Origin: an uncultured Eubacteriales bacterium
GTDB taxonomy: Bacteria > Bacillota > Clostridia > Oscillospirales > Butyricicoccaceae
Assembly (NCBI GenBank): GCA_910579575.1
Contig: CAJTUM010000004.1
Location: forward strand, 163,487-227,486
Length of the DNA stretch: 64,000 nt
Direction of reading: 5' to 3'
Shown here: in pieces, positions 7,867 to 16,824 of the stretch
Layout: each line of letters begins with the position of its first letter
How positions within the stretch are numbered: position 1 is the first letter of the stretch
Notes under the pieces: model-generated
What the model saw: the letters and a program-made list of their open reading frames with translations, nothing else
What the model was told of the DNA's origin: nothing
Database searches by the model: none
Program-made: the position numbers and the translations under genes

Positions 7867-10800
7867 TTACTTGCTCCAAAGCTCAGTGGTGTCGAAAACC
7901 GCAGTATGGGCGTTTGCCGCCTCCATGACAGCCAGATAAGCCCAATGCTTATCGGACATATCGGAGAAGGTGTTGAGATAACGCAGATTCTTGACGATAT
8001 ACGCCTTGTCCGCAGTTCTGCCCAGCATACGGTTCATCAGGGTAACGATCTCGGCACGAGTGATGCTCGCATCAGCGTGGAAGGTTCCATCGCCGTAACC
8101 ATAGACCCAGCCATGAATAGCGGCGTCCTTGATATACTCAGCCGCCCAATAACCAGAGGAAACATCGGAGAAGCCTTCATACTTCTCCACGATGTCGGCT
8201 GCGCCGTCGCCATATGCTTCAAAGAAGCGCACCGCCATGACGGTAAACTCGGCACGACTGATGGGCGCTTCGGGTGCGAAAATGCCCTCGCCACGACCAT
8301 AGACCACACCAAAATTGGTGAGGTACTTCACATACCCCGCATACCACGCATTTGCAGGAATATCGGTGTACTTGGTGGTGACAGTGCCGACCTCCGGAAT
8401 CTTGTCGCCATTCTTTTCGGCAAGCAGGCGGGCGAAAATAGCCGCCGCTTCGCTGCGGGACATATTGCGCTCAGGGCCAAAGGTGCCATCGGGATAGCCG
8501 TAGATATACACACCATGCTTCTCGCTCACGGTAACGGCGGGAACCGTCAGGGTTCCGTCCTCATCCGTCTTGCCGGAAGCGGTCTGACCCAGATCGCCCT
8601 TCACCGTCACATTCTTGTCCTCAAGGGGATTCTTGCGGTTATCGGTGACAATGACGGTAATGCGGTTGTTCTCGTCCATATCTGTGCCGTCAGGCAGCTT
8701 CACAATGATGTTGCCGGTTTTGCCGATGGTAACAACAGCGCCCTCGATGGGTCTGCCAGTCTCAAAGTCAATGACCCTGACTGTGATGGTATAGCGGTCG
8801 CCCTCGGCGTCCTCGCCACCGATAGTCGTTTTGCCGTCATCGTTGGTGTTGCCGGAGCCGCTGGGAATGGTGATCTGCCCAGCCTTATCGGTCTTACCAG
8901 CGGCATAGTTGTCGTTCTTGTCAGTAACGGCAATCGGAAGGTCAGAAACAGCAGTCTTGTCTTTCACCAGCTTTACCGTCACAGTAGTCTGGTCGGCATA
9001 GTCGATGATACGACCATTGGGCAGACGGATAGACAGGCTTCCGTCCTTATTCAGCACCACCTTAGCGTTGGAAACAGGGTTCTTTGTGTCGGTATCGGTC
9101 ACGATGACGAGATAGCCGCCCACAACAGCCTCGCCCTTGCTGTCGGTCGTGCCGGTCAGATAGAGCTTGGGGATAGACTCGGTTCCCAGCTTCTCACCGC
9201 AGTTCTCGCACTCCTTATGGCGGGAACCCTCATTGTCGGTGGTAGGCTCCTTGTCGATGATCCAGTCGCTCTCCTTGTGGCCCAAGGGCTTCACATAGTC
9301 GCCCTTATAGCTCTCGCCGCAGCGCTCACAGGTGCAGGTGGTATAGCCCATCTCGGTGCAGGTGGGGGCAGTAACCTCCGCCTTGTAGCTGTGTCCCAGC
9401 GCCTGAGCCAGCACAGCACCGCAGACAGTGCAGAGCTGGGGATGGGTGCAGGTAGCAGCCTCGCCCGGGGTATGCCCGCTGGCTGCGTCACCATCCACAT
9501 AGTGATAACCGCAATGCTCGCAACGGTACTCTGTCACGCCTTCACCGGTGCAGGAGGGGGAAGTCACAGGGGTTCCCTTGTCGAAGCTATGCCCCAGAGC
9601 GCCCGTATAATCGGTGATAAAGGAACTGCCGCAGCCCTTGCACAAATGCAGGGTATAGCCGCCGCTCTCACAGTTTGCGGGGGTCGTGATAGCTTCATAA
9701 TTGTGAGGCTTGGCATTCTGAATGTCGGTGATGTGGCGGTCGCCGCAGACCTCGCACTCCTTGACGGTGTAGCCGGGGCTTACACAGGTGGCTTTCACTA
9801 CGGAAACGCTGTACTTATGCTCACCCTTCGGAGTGGTGGTCTCTTCACACTCGCCGCAGTTCTTGCAGATGTTCAGAACCTTGCCGCCAACCTCACAGGT
9901 GGCGTCACGAACAACTATACTCTGCCACGCATGACCGATAGCGTTCACATAGTCACGCTTCTCGATTTTCCCGCACTCCACGCAGAGATAGCGGGTATAG
10001 CCGAGGGTCTTGCAGGTGGGGTTCACAGTTTCAAGGACAACAAAGTTGTGCTTGTCGCTGCAACCATTGTTGTGGCAGCTTCCATTGCAGTTCTTGTTCT
10101 GGCAGTCGCAGTCAGGGTCGCCACAGCCGCAGGGACAATTTGCGTCCGGTGCGGTAGTCTCGTCGTGCAGCCACACATAGGCAACGCCGTTCTCGGTCAT
10201 GCTGACACCGGAATAGGTGTAGTTGATCTCATAGTAAACGGTGTACTGCCCCTTTTCGGTATAGTTGGGAGCGCTGGTGAGGGTGCAGGAGGTAGCGGAG
10301 TTGCCATAGCGAATCTGGGTAGATACGCCAGCCTCAGACAAGTCGGAAATCGTGACAGTGTGGGGCTGACCGTCCACTACGCCGTAGTAGTCTGCTACAA
10401 CAGACTTGGCGGCAACATAGCTGGTGCTGGTGTACTCGCAGTCCTTGCAGTGCTTCACGATAGCAAACCGGTTGTTGCCGATCTGAGGCAGAATCTCCGT
10501 CTGCATATTGTGGCGCTCCAGCTTGGAATCGCTGGTACGGTTCGTACCGAAGCAGAAGCAGCAATAGGTGCCGCTGGTGGTGATTTTGCTGTGATAGGTG
10601 CTGTCAGCATACTCGTACTTCACCTGTTCGGGCAGTTCCTCGGTGAACTCAGGGGCGCAATCATACAGCCAGTACACATTCTTGCCAAAACTGTAATCCC
10701 CGATGCCCATATTGCTGTTCATCGTGCCGCAGGTCTCGCAGCAGGCTTTTGTCCAATGGTAGCCTGTATAATAGGCATTGACGCCCGGCGTTCCGTCCAT

Positions 10801-11139
10801 GACTGCACCTGTACCCTCACCGCCAATGAGCGTACCGTCCGAATAACGAACATTGCGGGTCATAGCGGTCTCGCCATTGCGGGTATATTCAGGTGTGCGC
10901 CATGCTTTGAAAGAACGAGAAGCACCGCACACAGCGCAGTTAAATGTTTCGCTTGTCACAACAGCGTTAGCATCCAGCTCATTGGTACGATTGGCAGCAT
11001 TGAGCCAATGCTCGGCGGGGTCGTGGTAGTTGTCCTCCTGAGCGGCAAACGCCGTAGTGGAGAACATAGAGAGGGCGAGGACAAGCACCAGAAACAGCGC
11101 TGTCATTCGCTTTCCATTGGTTTTGATACAATGATTCAT
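7867..11139 (-). CDS. SLH-domain surface protein with CxxC repeats
   Basis: 1,090 residues. Signal peptide at 1 to about 33 (ALFLVLVLALSMFSTTAFA). An N-terminal region with CxxC pairs is followed by about eight repeats of roughly 40 residues with the pattern PTC...GYT...C..CG......LGH, which look like small metal- or disulfide-stabilised modules. Two Ig-like or carboxypeptidase-regulatory-like beta domains follow, then three SLH repeats at the C-terminus (VYIYGYPDGTFGPERNMSRS, VVYGRGEGIFAPEAPISRAE, WVYGYGDGTFHADASITRAE). SLH domains bind pyruvylated cell-wall polymer, so the protein should sit in the outer wall layer. The start at 11139 has GGAGGA 7 nt upstream. It is cargo of the ICE and has its own leader with a hairpin. 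Likely adhesin or S-layer accessory; target unknown. Confidence 0.88.
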   Translation of the reverse strand: MNHCIKTNGKRMTALFLVLVLALSMFSTTAFAAQEDNYHDPAEHWLNAANRTNELDANAVVTSETFNCAVCGASRSFKAWRTPEYTRNGETAMTRNVRYSDGTLIGGEGTGAVMDGTPGVNAYYTGYHWTKACCETCGTMNSNMGIGDYSFGKNVYWLYDCAPEFTEELPEQVKYEYADSTYHSKITTSGTYCCFCFGTNRTSDSKLERHNMQTEILPQIGNNRFAIVKHCKDCEYTSTSYVAAKSVVADYYGVVDGQPHTVTISDLSEAGVSTQIRYGNSATSCTLTSAPNYTEKGQYTVYYEINYTYSGVSMTENGVAYVWLHDETTAPDANCPCGCGDPDCDCQNKNCNGSCHNNGCSDKHNFVVLETVNPTCKTLGYTRYLCVECGKIEKRDYVNAIGHAWQSIVVRDATCEVGGKVLNICKNCGECEETTTPKGEHKYSVSVVKATCVSPGYTVKECEVCGDRHITDIQNAKPHNYEAITTPANCESGGYTLHLCKGCGSSFITDYTGALGHSFDKGTPVTSPSCTGEGVTEYRCEHCGYHYVDGDAASGHTPGEAATCTHPQLCTVCGAVLAQALGHSYKAEVTAPTCTEMGYTTCTCERCGESYKGDYVKPLGHKESDWIIDKEPTTDNEGSRHKECENCGEKLGTESIPKLYLTGTTDSKGEAVVGGYLVIVTDTDTKNPVSNAKVVLNKDGSLSIRLPNGRIIDYADQTTVTVKLVKDKTAVSDLPIAVTDKNDNYAAGKTDKAGQITIPSGSGNTNDDGKTTIGGEDAEGDRYTITVRVIDFETGRPIEGAVVTIGKTGNIIVKLPDGTDMDENNRITVIVTDNRKNPLEDKNVTVKGDLGQTASGKTDEDGTLTVPAVTVSEKHGVYIYGYPDGTFGPERNMSRSEAAAIFARLLAEKNGDKIPEVGTVTTKYTDIPANAWYAGYVKYLTNFGVVYGRGEGIFAPEAPISRAEFTVMAVRFFEAYGDGAADIVEKYEGFSDVSSGYWAAEYIKDAAIHGWVYGYGDGTFHADASITRAEIVTLMNRMLGRTADKAYIVKNLRYLNTFSDMSDKHWAYLAVMEAANAHTAVFDTTELWSK

Positions 11140-11170
11140 TGTCGAATCCTCCATTTTAGATTTTGGGCAT

Positions 11171-11196
11171 AAAAAAACCGCAGTCCAAAACTGCGG
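11171..11196 (-). terminator. Hairpin with T run in the leader of the SLH gene
   Basis: On the minus strand CCGCAGT-TTTGG-ACTGCGG is followed by seven T residues, 32 nt before the SLH start codon. It may end read-through from parA/parB, or act as an attenuator if the SLH promoter lies upstream; a TATGAT -10-like box with a TTCACG box 18 nt before it lies near 11300. Confidence 0.7.
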
Positions 11197-11436
11197 AAAC
11201 ATGGCCCATTGTTTTTTCGGCTGTAAAGACCGCTCCTGCCAACTTCCCGAAAAACAGATAAAACTTGTGGCGGAATTTGCAGGGTAATCTTTTATCATAC
11301 CAGCCGTTGCCTGTGGTCGTGAATGATGCGATTGCTGAGATAGACTGACTTAGGAGATAGAATAAAGAAAGAGACAGATTATTTTATCTCGGTAAGTCTG
11401 GTAGTTCTCAGGGGGTAAGAGTGTGAGATGGGGGAT

Positions 11437-12384
11437 TTAGCGGGAATCCCGCTCTGCCCTCCGACGCAGGAAGCTGGCATAATGCTCCAACGCTTTGCAG
11501 ACATAATCCTCCGTCTGGTTCAGCGGCACAGATTTGGGGATAAGCTGTCTGACACGCTCCCCTCGGAGGACGATTTTTTCCTTTTGGTTCGGCTTTTCCT
11601 CCCCCATGATGGCTTGGATGACCTCGGTTGTCAGCTTGCCCTCTTCAAAGAATTTCCTCATGCGGATAGTCTGGTCGTGGGACGGCGTGGAATCGGTCAT
11701 GTCGATTTCGTCCACAATATCCCTCTGACAGTCCTCGTCCAGATAGGACAGCTCCACCGCAGGCCGCATTTTGATACGCCCCTCGTCCACGAATTGAAGC
11801 AACTCTGGAACAAGATTTGTCAGGCGCACAAAACGGCGCACTTGGTCTTTACTGTCACCCAAAGCCTCGCCTACTATTTCGGCAGTCTCTTTCCCTCGTT
11901 CCAACTTCCCCGCCACTGGCGTGGAAGTTAAGTCTGTGCGTTTGCCTTGTCTGCTCATAGCGTCCAATCGCATTTTGTAGGCAAACGCCTTTTCGCTGGG
12001 CAGGATTTGCGAACGCTGGAAGTTGCTCTCCACCATGAGAATCGTGGCTTCATCTCTCGTCAGCTCCACGACCTCACAGCGCAGCGTGTTCATACCGGCA
12101 AGCTCACAGGCCCGTTTTCGCCGGTGTCCCGAAACAAGCTCATAGCGCCCATCGCCCTTTGGTCTGACGGTAGCCGGAGTAATCACTCCACGCTCCTTGA
12201 TACTCTCCACAAGCTGGGTCATGTCCTCATCGTCCCGTACCTTAAAAGGGTGGTCGGGAAAGCTGTCGATCAGCTCAAGAGGAATGTCCCGTATTCTTGT
12301 GAGCTTCGCCTCGTCCCGCATTTCCTGCGTGGAAAACAGGTCATCGAGCGTCGGCAGAACGAAGTCGCTCTTTCTGCCTGCCAC
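11437..12384 (-). CDS. parB: ParB/Noc-family partition protein
   Basis: 315 residues. Contains the ParB nuclease-like N-terminal domain: IPLELIDSFPDHPFKVRDDE, GVITPATVRPKGDGRYELVS, then the GHRRKRACELAG box that in this family binds and hydrolyses CTP. A helix-turn-helix follows (GEALGDSKDQVRRFVRLTNL). It should load at centromere-like parS sites and cooperate with ParA to segregate or stabilise the ICE in its circular form. The GTG start at 12384 has GGAGG upstream and overlaps the 3' end of parA by 44 nt, so the pair is coupled. Typical of large ICE backbones. Confidence 0.93.
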   Translation of the reverse strand: MAGRKSDFVLPTLDDLFSTQEMRDEAKLTRIRDIPLELIDSFPDHPFKVRDDEDMTQLVESIKERGVITPATVRPKGDGRYELVSGHRRKRACELAGMNTLRCEVVELTRDEATILMVESNFQRSQILPSEKAFAYKMRLDAMSRQGKRTDLTSTPVAGKLERGKETAEIVGEALGDSKDQVRRFVRLTNLVPELLQFVDEGRIKMRPAVELSYLDEDCQRDIVDEIDMTDSTPSHDQTIRMRKFFEEGKLTTEVIQAIMGEEKPNQKEKIVLRGERVRQLIPKSVPLNQTEDYVCKALEHYASFLRRRAERDSR

Positions 12385-13165
12385 TGGCTAACACCTCCCT
12401 TGTGAAGTCGGTATAAGCCTTTGACGCTGGACTGCTCGGCTCATAAGCATAAATGCTTTTGCCCTTGGAGCTTACCTCGGCGGCTTTTACAGCGCTGGGT
12501 ATGGAGGACTTGTAAATCCTCATCACGCTTCCAAAGTTCGCTCTGAGGGCTTCCACGGTGCTTCTGGCAAGGTTTGTTCGCCCGTCCACCAGGGTCAGCA
12601 GGATTCCATCGACCTTCAGATTCGGGTTGATGTGCTTCTTGACTTTGGAAACGGTCTGCAAAAGCTGGGTCATACCCTTTGCCGGAAGGTACTGCGCCTG
12701 AACAGGGATAATCACGCTGTCAGCCGCAGCAAGGGCATTGAGCGTTATCATACCCAGCGAGGGCATACAGTCGATCAGGATATAGTCGTAATCGTCTTTT
12801 ACCTGATTGAGATATGTCCGCAGGGTGGTTTCTCGGCTCATCACCGTTACAAGGCTCATTTCCAACGCAGACAGCTCCAGATTGGCGGGAAGAAGATCTA
12901 CATCCTCTTCATGGTGCAGAATCCCGTTCATGGGGTCGCTTGTTTCATCTCTCATCACCTCTGCCAGCTTTGTCGCCAGCGTGATAGAGAGAGCGTCCGT
13001 ATCCTGCCAGCCAAGGCAGGTGGTAAGGTCGCCCTGCGGGTCTGCGTCAACGAGCAAGACCTTCTTGCCGTTCATCGCCAGTCCAATACCCAAGTTGACC
13101 GCCGTTGTGGTTTTTCCCACGCCGCCCTTCTGGTTGCAGATTGCGATAGTTTTGCAGTCGCTCAT
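12341..13165 (-). CDS. parA: ParA/Soj ATPase
   Basis: 274 residues. The deviant Walker A box KGGVGKTT lies near the N-terminus, with LLVDADPQGDLT (Walker A') and DYILIDCMPSLGMITLN (Walker B) further on. ParA dimers bind DNA non-specifically and move ParB-bound DNA by ATP hydrolysis. The start at 13165 (MSDCKTIAI) is preferred over the ATG seven codons upstream, because that ATG overlaps the AAAGGAGG ribosome-binding site serving 13165. First gene of the parA-parB pair. Confidence 0.95.
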   Translation of the reverse strand: MSDCKTIAICNQKGGVGKTTTAVNLGIGLAMNGKKVLLVDADPQGDLTTCLGWQDTDALSITLATKLAEVMRDETSDPMNGILHHEEDVDLLPANLELSALEMSLVTVMSRETTLRTYLNQVKDDYDYILIDCMPSLGMITLNALAAADSVIIPVQAQYLPAKGMTQLLQTVSKVKKHINPNLKVDGILLTLVDGRTNLARSTVEALRANFGSVMRIYKSSIPSAVKAAEVSSKGKSIYAYEPSSPASKAYTDFTREVLASGRQKERLRSADAR

Positions 13166-13186
13166 TCGGCTTACCTCCTTTCTCAT

Positions 13187-13600
13187 AGATTCATAGCCGC
13201 AAGAACGGCTATGTAATGTGCTTTATTTGTCCACGACACCCCAAGCACAACGGGAAGTCATCAGGCGCTCGGCTGCTTACCAAGTCCATAGGAGTCTCAC
13301 CTCTGCCGGGTTCTCCGCCAGCCCCATAGGGAAGTATCATTATCCCCTGCACCTGTCATCGCCACCACCGGAAGCAATCCGGCTTTCGTTGTATAAGTTT
13401 TATCGCTCGCCCTTACAGGGTCATGGCGCACCTACAAACACGGCTTCGAGTTTCCTCTGATACAGGGAATGTACCTGATAAATGTGTATTCAGTTTTCAA
13501 AGAACTTGCGAGGTGTTTCGCCTCACACCCCCTAACAGCACAAAAAGGGCGAAAAATTAAACCACATTTTCAAAAAAATTTTTTCGGGCAGGATGACAGG
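13187..13600. other. Non-coding region upstream of parA, unassigned
   Basis: About 400 bases with no convincing gene on either strand. It contains several short GC-rich inverted elements and T/A-rich stretches near 13,550 to 13,590. It occupies the place where the parA promoter, a replication or transfer origin, or a structured RNA would be expected. I recognise none of these. Confidence 0.4.
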
Positions 13601-13611
13601 CATGGAAAAGC

Positions 13612-13652
13612 AAAAAACGCCCGTCACATTCCGCTCTGGAATGCAACGGGCG
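13612..13652 (-). terminator. Intrinsic terminator 1 between lysS and the ICE
   Basis: Minus-strand stem CGCCCGTTGCATTCC / GGAATGTGACGGGCG (one mismatched pair) followed by six T residues. With the next hairpin it isolates parA from lysS read-through. Confidence 0.85.
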
Positions 13653-13656
13653 CAAC

Positions 13657-13686
13657 AAAAAAGCCCACCGATTTCTCGGTGGGCTT
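13657..13686 (-). terminator. Intrinsic terminator 2 between lysS and the ICE
   Basis: Minus-strand stem AAGCCCACCGA / TCGGTGGGCTT with a short loop and six T residues. Lies inside the element end, downstream of lysS. Confidence 0.88.
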
Positions 13687-13753
13687 CTGTGCTATATAGA
13701 TTTACAGAGACCTGCGGGGGCTTGCGAAGATTTGCATAATCGCTCCGCACTTT

Positions 13754-13796
13754 TTGTGGTACGGTTTTCGTAAATTGTGGTAAGTTCTGTGGTAAG
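13754..13796. repeat. Three TGTGGTA repeats near the element end (probable integrase arm sites)
   Basis: Direct copies TTGTGGTACG (13754), TTGTGGTAAG (13775) and CTGTGGTAAG (13787), with starts 21 and 12 nt apart. Short direct repeats close to an element end are typical arm-type binding sites for the N-terminal domain of tyrosine integrases. They lie 53 to 95 nt beyond the lysS stop. Confidence 0.6.
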
Positions 13797-13848
13797 CTCC
13801 CTCCATAACCCTCTGTATGTCTCTGTGTATGAAGTTATACGAACTTAC

Positions 13849-15366
13849 TCAATCAATCGGCTTCATTGTGGGGAACAGTAAAACATCCCTGATGCTGGAA
13901 GAATCAGTCAGGAGCATGACCAGCCGATCCAGACCGAAGCCCAGGCCGCCGGTGGGGGGCAAGCCGTATTCCAGAGCCGTGATATAGTCGTAATCCACCT
14001 GGCAAGTATCCTTGGGGTTGGCCGCTTTGCGGGCGGCCACCTGCCCCTCGAAGCGTGCTTTTTGGTCGATGGGGTCGTTCAGCTCGCTGAAGGCGTTGCC
14101 AAATTCCATGGCGTTGATAAAATATTCAAACCGCTCGGTAAAAGCAGGGTCTTCCGGCTTGCGTTTGGCCAGCGGGCTGTTTTCCACCGGATAATCATAG
14201 ATAAACGTGGGCTGAATCAAATTCTCCTCCACAAAGGCGTCAAAAAATTCAACCAACACCGCCCCTTTTGTGGCGTTGGAGGGGATTTCCACGCCCTTCT
14301 CCTTGGCGGCGGCCCGAGCGTCTTCGTCGGTCTTCCAGTCGTAATAATCGCAGCCAGAGTATTTCTTCACCGCTTCCGCCATGGTCATCCGCTCCCAGCG
14401 GCTCATGTCGATGGTCTTGCCCATATAGGGAATCGTCAAGCTGCCGCAGACGTTCTGGGCTAAGCGCTTATAAAGCTCCTCTACCAAATCCATCATGCCC
14501 TTGTAATCGGTGAACGCCTGATACAGCTCGATGGTGGTAAATTCCGGGTTGTGCTTGGTGTCCATGCCCTCGTTGCGGAAGATGCGGCCCACCTCATACA
14601 CCCGGTCAAAGCCGCCCACGATCAGCCGCTTCAGCGCCAGCTCGGTTTCAATGCGCAGATACATATCCATATCCAGGGTATTGTGATGGGTGACAAAGGG
14701 CCGGGCGGAGGCGCCGATCTCCAGCGGCAGCAGGATGGGGGTGTCCACCTCCAGAAATCCCTTTTCATCCAGATAATCCCGGATCTCCCGCAAAATGCGG
14801 CTGCGCTTGATAAAGGTGTCTTTGACCTCCGGGTTGACGATCAGATCCACATACCGCTGGCGGTAGCGCAGGTCCATGTCCTTCAGGCCGTGGAATTTTT
14901 CCGGCAGCGGCAGCAGGCTTTTGCTCAGCAGCTGGATCTGGTCCGCCTTGACGCTGATCTCCCCCATTTTGGTGCGGAAGACCTTGCCCTCCACGCCGAC
15001 AACGTCGCCGATGTCAAATTTCTTGAAAGCGGCGTAGGCCTCGTCGCCCACGTTATCCCGGCGGATATACAGCTGAATATCGCCGGAGGAATCCCGCAGG
15101 TCGGCAAAGCTGGCCTTGCCCATCACCCGCTTGCTCATCAGGCGGCCGCCCAGGCGGACGGTGGTGTCTGTCTCCTGCTCCGGCTCCAGGTAGGCAAACT
15201 GCTCTTTGATGGCGGCGGCGCGGCTATCCACTGGATATTTGGTGATAGTAAACGGGTCTTCGCCGGCGGCGCGCAGGGCCTCCAGCTTGTCCCGGCGGAT
15301 GCGCAGCAGCTCCCGCATTTCCTGCTCCTGAGGCTGCTGCTCCTGGTTCCGTTGTTCTTCGTTCAT
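13849..15366 (-). CDS. lysS: Lysyl-tRNA synthetase, class II
   Basis: 505 residues, normal length. Charges tRNA-Lys with lysine in the cytoplasm. N-terminal OB-fold for anticodon binding (VRLGGRLMSKRVMGKASFAD), then class II motif 1 (FLEVDTPIL), motif 2 (GRIFRNEGMDTKHNPEF) and motif 3 (GFGLDRLVMLL). The start at 15366 (MNEEQ) is set by GGAGGA 7 nt upstream, not the in-frame ATG five codons earlier. greA lies 77 nt upstream with a GC hairpin in between. The C-terminus is complete (FPTMKPID), and the ICE begins right after the stop, so integration has kept or rebuilt the 3' end. Confidence 0.97.
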   Translation of the reverse strand: MNEEQRNQEQQPQEQEMRELLRIRRDKLEALRAAGEDPFTITKYPVDSRAAAIKEQFAYLEPEQETDTTVRLGGRLMSKRVMGKASFADLRDSSGDIQLYIRRDNVGDEAYAAFKKFDIGDVVGVEGKVFRTKMGEISVKADQIQLLSKSLLPLPEKFHGLKDMDLRYRQRYVDLIVNPEVKDTFIKRSRILREIRDYLDEKGFLEVDTPILLPLEIGASARPFVTHHNTLDMDMYLRIETELALKRLIVGGFDRVYEVGRIFRNEGMDTKHNPEFTTIELYQAFTDYKGMMDLVEELYKRLAQNVCGSLTIPYMGKTIDMSRWERMTMAEAVKKYSGCDYYDWKTDEDARAAAKEKGVEIPSNATKGAVLVEFFDAFVEENLIQPTFIYDYPVENSPLAKRKPEDPAFTERFEYFINAMEFGNAFSELNDPIDQKARFEGQVAARKAANPKDTCQVDYDYITALEYGLPPTGGLGFGLDRLVMLLTDSSSIRDVLLFPTMKPID

Positions 15367-15384
15367 AATTTCATCCTCCATGCC

Positions 15385-15414
15385 AAAAGCCGCGGCATTC
15401 CGCAGCGCCGCGGC
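15385..15414 (-). terminator. Weak terminator or attenuator between greA and lysS
   Basis: Minus-strand stem GCCGCGGC / GCCGCGGC with a 10-nt loop and only four T residues. It may reduce greA-to-lysS read-through. Confidence 0.5.
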
Positions 15415-15443
15415 CTCCTGATTTTCTTGCAGCCTTTCGGCCT

Positions 15444-15917
15444 TTAGCGGTCGATGGCGATAATGCGGTAGGTCACATTGCCCGCCGGCGCCTCCACAAT
15501 TACCTCGTCTCCCACGCCGTGGCCGTACAGAGCCTTGCCCAAGGGAGATTCGTCGGAGATGCGGCCCATCCCCGGGTTGGCCTCCTGAGAGCCTACAATC
15601 GAATATTCCTGGGGCTCGTCGTCGCCCTCTTCCATCACCGTCACCCGGGTGCCCATGCTGACGTGTTGGGTGGTAATGGAATCCTCATTGATAATCACCG
15701 CGCCGGCCAGGATATTCTCCAGCTCGGCGATGCGGGAATAGAGCTTGCCCTGCTCGTTTTTGGCCTCGTCATACTCGCTGTTTTCCGAAAGGTCGCCAAA
15801 GGAGCGGGCCTCCTTAATCTGCTCGGCCACCTCTTTTTCCCGAACGGTTTTCAGATATTCCAGCTCGTCCTTGATTTCTTGGAGCCGCTTTTCGGTCATC
15901 ATAAATTGCTTCTGCAT
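15444..15917 (-). CDS. greA: Transcription elongation factor GreA
   Basis: 157 residues, the standard GreA length. An N-terminal coiled coil carries the acidic tip motif (GDLSENSEYDEAKNEQGKL) that enters the RNA polymerase secondary channel and stimulates cleavage of backtracked RNA. The C-terminal FKBP-like domain ends ESPLGKALYGHGVGDEVIVE. A start a few codons later (MMTEKRL) is possible because the ribosome-binding site GGGAGG is 12 nt from the first ATG. Precedes lysS on the same strand, a pairing common in Firmicutes. Confidence 0.95.
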   Translation of the reverse strand: MQKQFMMTEKRLQEIKDELEYLKTVREKEVAEQIKEARSFGDLSENSEYDEAKNEQGKLYSRIAELENILAGAVIINEDSITTQHVSMGTRVTVMEEGDDEPQEYSIVGSQEANPGMGRISDESPLGKALYGHGVGDEVIVEAPAGNVTYRIIAIDR

Positions 15918-15994
15918 GATCTTCTTTGTCCTCCCTTTGTTCCGGCAAACGGGTCTGCGAATACCTTAAATTATAGGGGTCAGGCTCCCCCATG

Positions 15995-16750
15995 TCAAGC
16001 GCGGTTTTCCGCCGGCAGAGCTCGAATATCTTGAGGGCGAATCAAACCGTTTTCCAGCAGCATGGCGGCATACAGCTCCTCCGTCATGCCGGCGGGCTTC
16101 TGGGTTCGGGCCCAATCGGGGGCCAGCAGCCGCAGGCCGGGGCAGCCGCCAGGGATCAACGCAATACCGTCCTGCTTTTCCGCCCCGGGAAAAGCGGCCA
16201 GCAGCCGGGCGTATTCCGGCGGCGCGCTGCTCTGGCGAGCGATGCCGAAATCCTGGTAAAGCATATCCGCCAGATAATCCTCTCCCGCCTGGGTCTGGAC
16301 AGTGAGATAACGCACTTTGCCAGCCAACGCCCGAACGCATCGGACCACGTCTCGGTCCGCCCGCTGGGCGGCCACACACACCCAGGTTTTGTCCAAATCC
16401 GCCTTTCGGGCTTTCAGCTCGGCCATCACCGCCTGAAACCCGGCGGCAGGCCACAGCCGATCTTCTGTCACCGGCGCAAGCCCCGTTTGGACGACGGCGG
16501 CCCGCCAACGCTCCGCCGCCGCCGTTCGATGAACGCCCTTCTGCCGCAGCAGATTCAGCCCCTGCCGAGCCTGCTTTTCCAGCTCTTCCGCCCCCAGCCC
16601 CTGCCGCACAGGCCAGCAGACCTGCCAGAAAGCGGCGGTCTTTAGGCAGCGGGTCTGGATCTCCAGCCGGCTCAGAGGGTCCAGCCGCCATTTGAGCCGC
16701 TGTATCAGTCCCTGGGCCGGACGCTCCTCTATTTCAAAATATGCAATCAT
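15995..16750 (-). CDS. Conserved hypothetical protein
   Basis: 251 residues, soluble, no signal peptide. The N-terminal half is rich in Arg/Leu helices. The centre has an alternating strand/helix pattern (WVCVAAQRADRD, then VRYLTVQTQAGEDYLADML) suggesting a Rossmann-like fold. A Gly-rich IPGGCPGLRLLAPDW follows, then a helical end EELYAAMLLENGLIRP. I do not recognise the family. It lies just upstream of greA on the same strand, with 77 nt between. A GREA-linked role is not implied by anything in the sequence. Confidence 0.7.
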   Translation of the reverse strand: MIAYFEIEERPAQGLIQRLKWRLDPLSRLEIQTRCLKTAAFWQVCWPVRQGLGAEELEKQARQGLNLLRQKGVHRTAAAERWRAAVVQTGLAPVTEDRLWPAAGFQAVMAELKARKADLDKTWVCVAAQRADRDVVRCVRALAGKVRYLTVQTQAGEDYLADMLYQDFGIARQSSAPPEYARLLAAFPGAEKQDGIALIPGGCPGLRLLAPDWARTQKPAGMTEELYAAMLLENGLIRPQDIRALPAENRA

Positions 16751-16824
16751 ACCCTTGCCTCCCTTATCCTGTCCCGTTTGCCCATCTATATGAACGCGGT
16801 CGGGGCCAGTATACGGCGAGTGCG

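Larger units (their letters stand above)
1386..13840. mobile_element. ICE remnant integrated at the 3' end of lysS
   Basis: Carries parA/parB, a large polyvalent ICE protein with nested tnpV, an LPD28-type protein and small conserved ICE genes, plus secreted cargo. Its right limit is placed just beyond the lysS stop codon, next to three TGTGGTA repeats that resemble integrase arm sites. No relaxase, VirB4 or coupling-protein gene is seen in the window, so this is one arm of an ICE, or a decayed one. Its left limit coincides with the tRNA-Thr att copy. The exact right boundary is inferred. Confidence 0.65.

Noticed and set aside
7822..11172. A 1,116-codon plus-strand open frame opposite the SLH protein gene
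   Set aside because: It mirrors the codon bias of the minus-strand gene, which has a signal peptide, repeats and SLH domains. The plus-strand product is Ala/Gly/Val/Ile-rich shadow sequence.
11140..11300. Riboswitch in the leader of the ICE SLH gene
   Set aside because: Compared by eye with c-di-GMP-I, c-di-GMP-II, preQ1, fluoride and ZTP patterns; only a simple hairpin with a T run can be supported.
13469..13750. Two short open frames between lysS and parA
   Set aside because: They run through two strong terminators and the arm-site repeats, and neither has a ribosome-binding site or a recognisable product.
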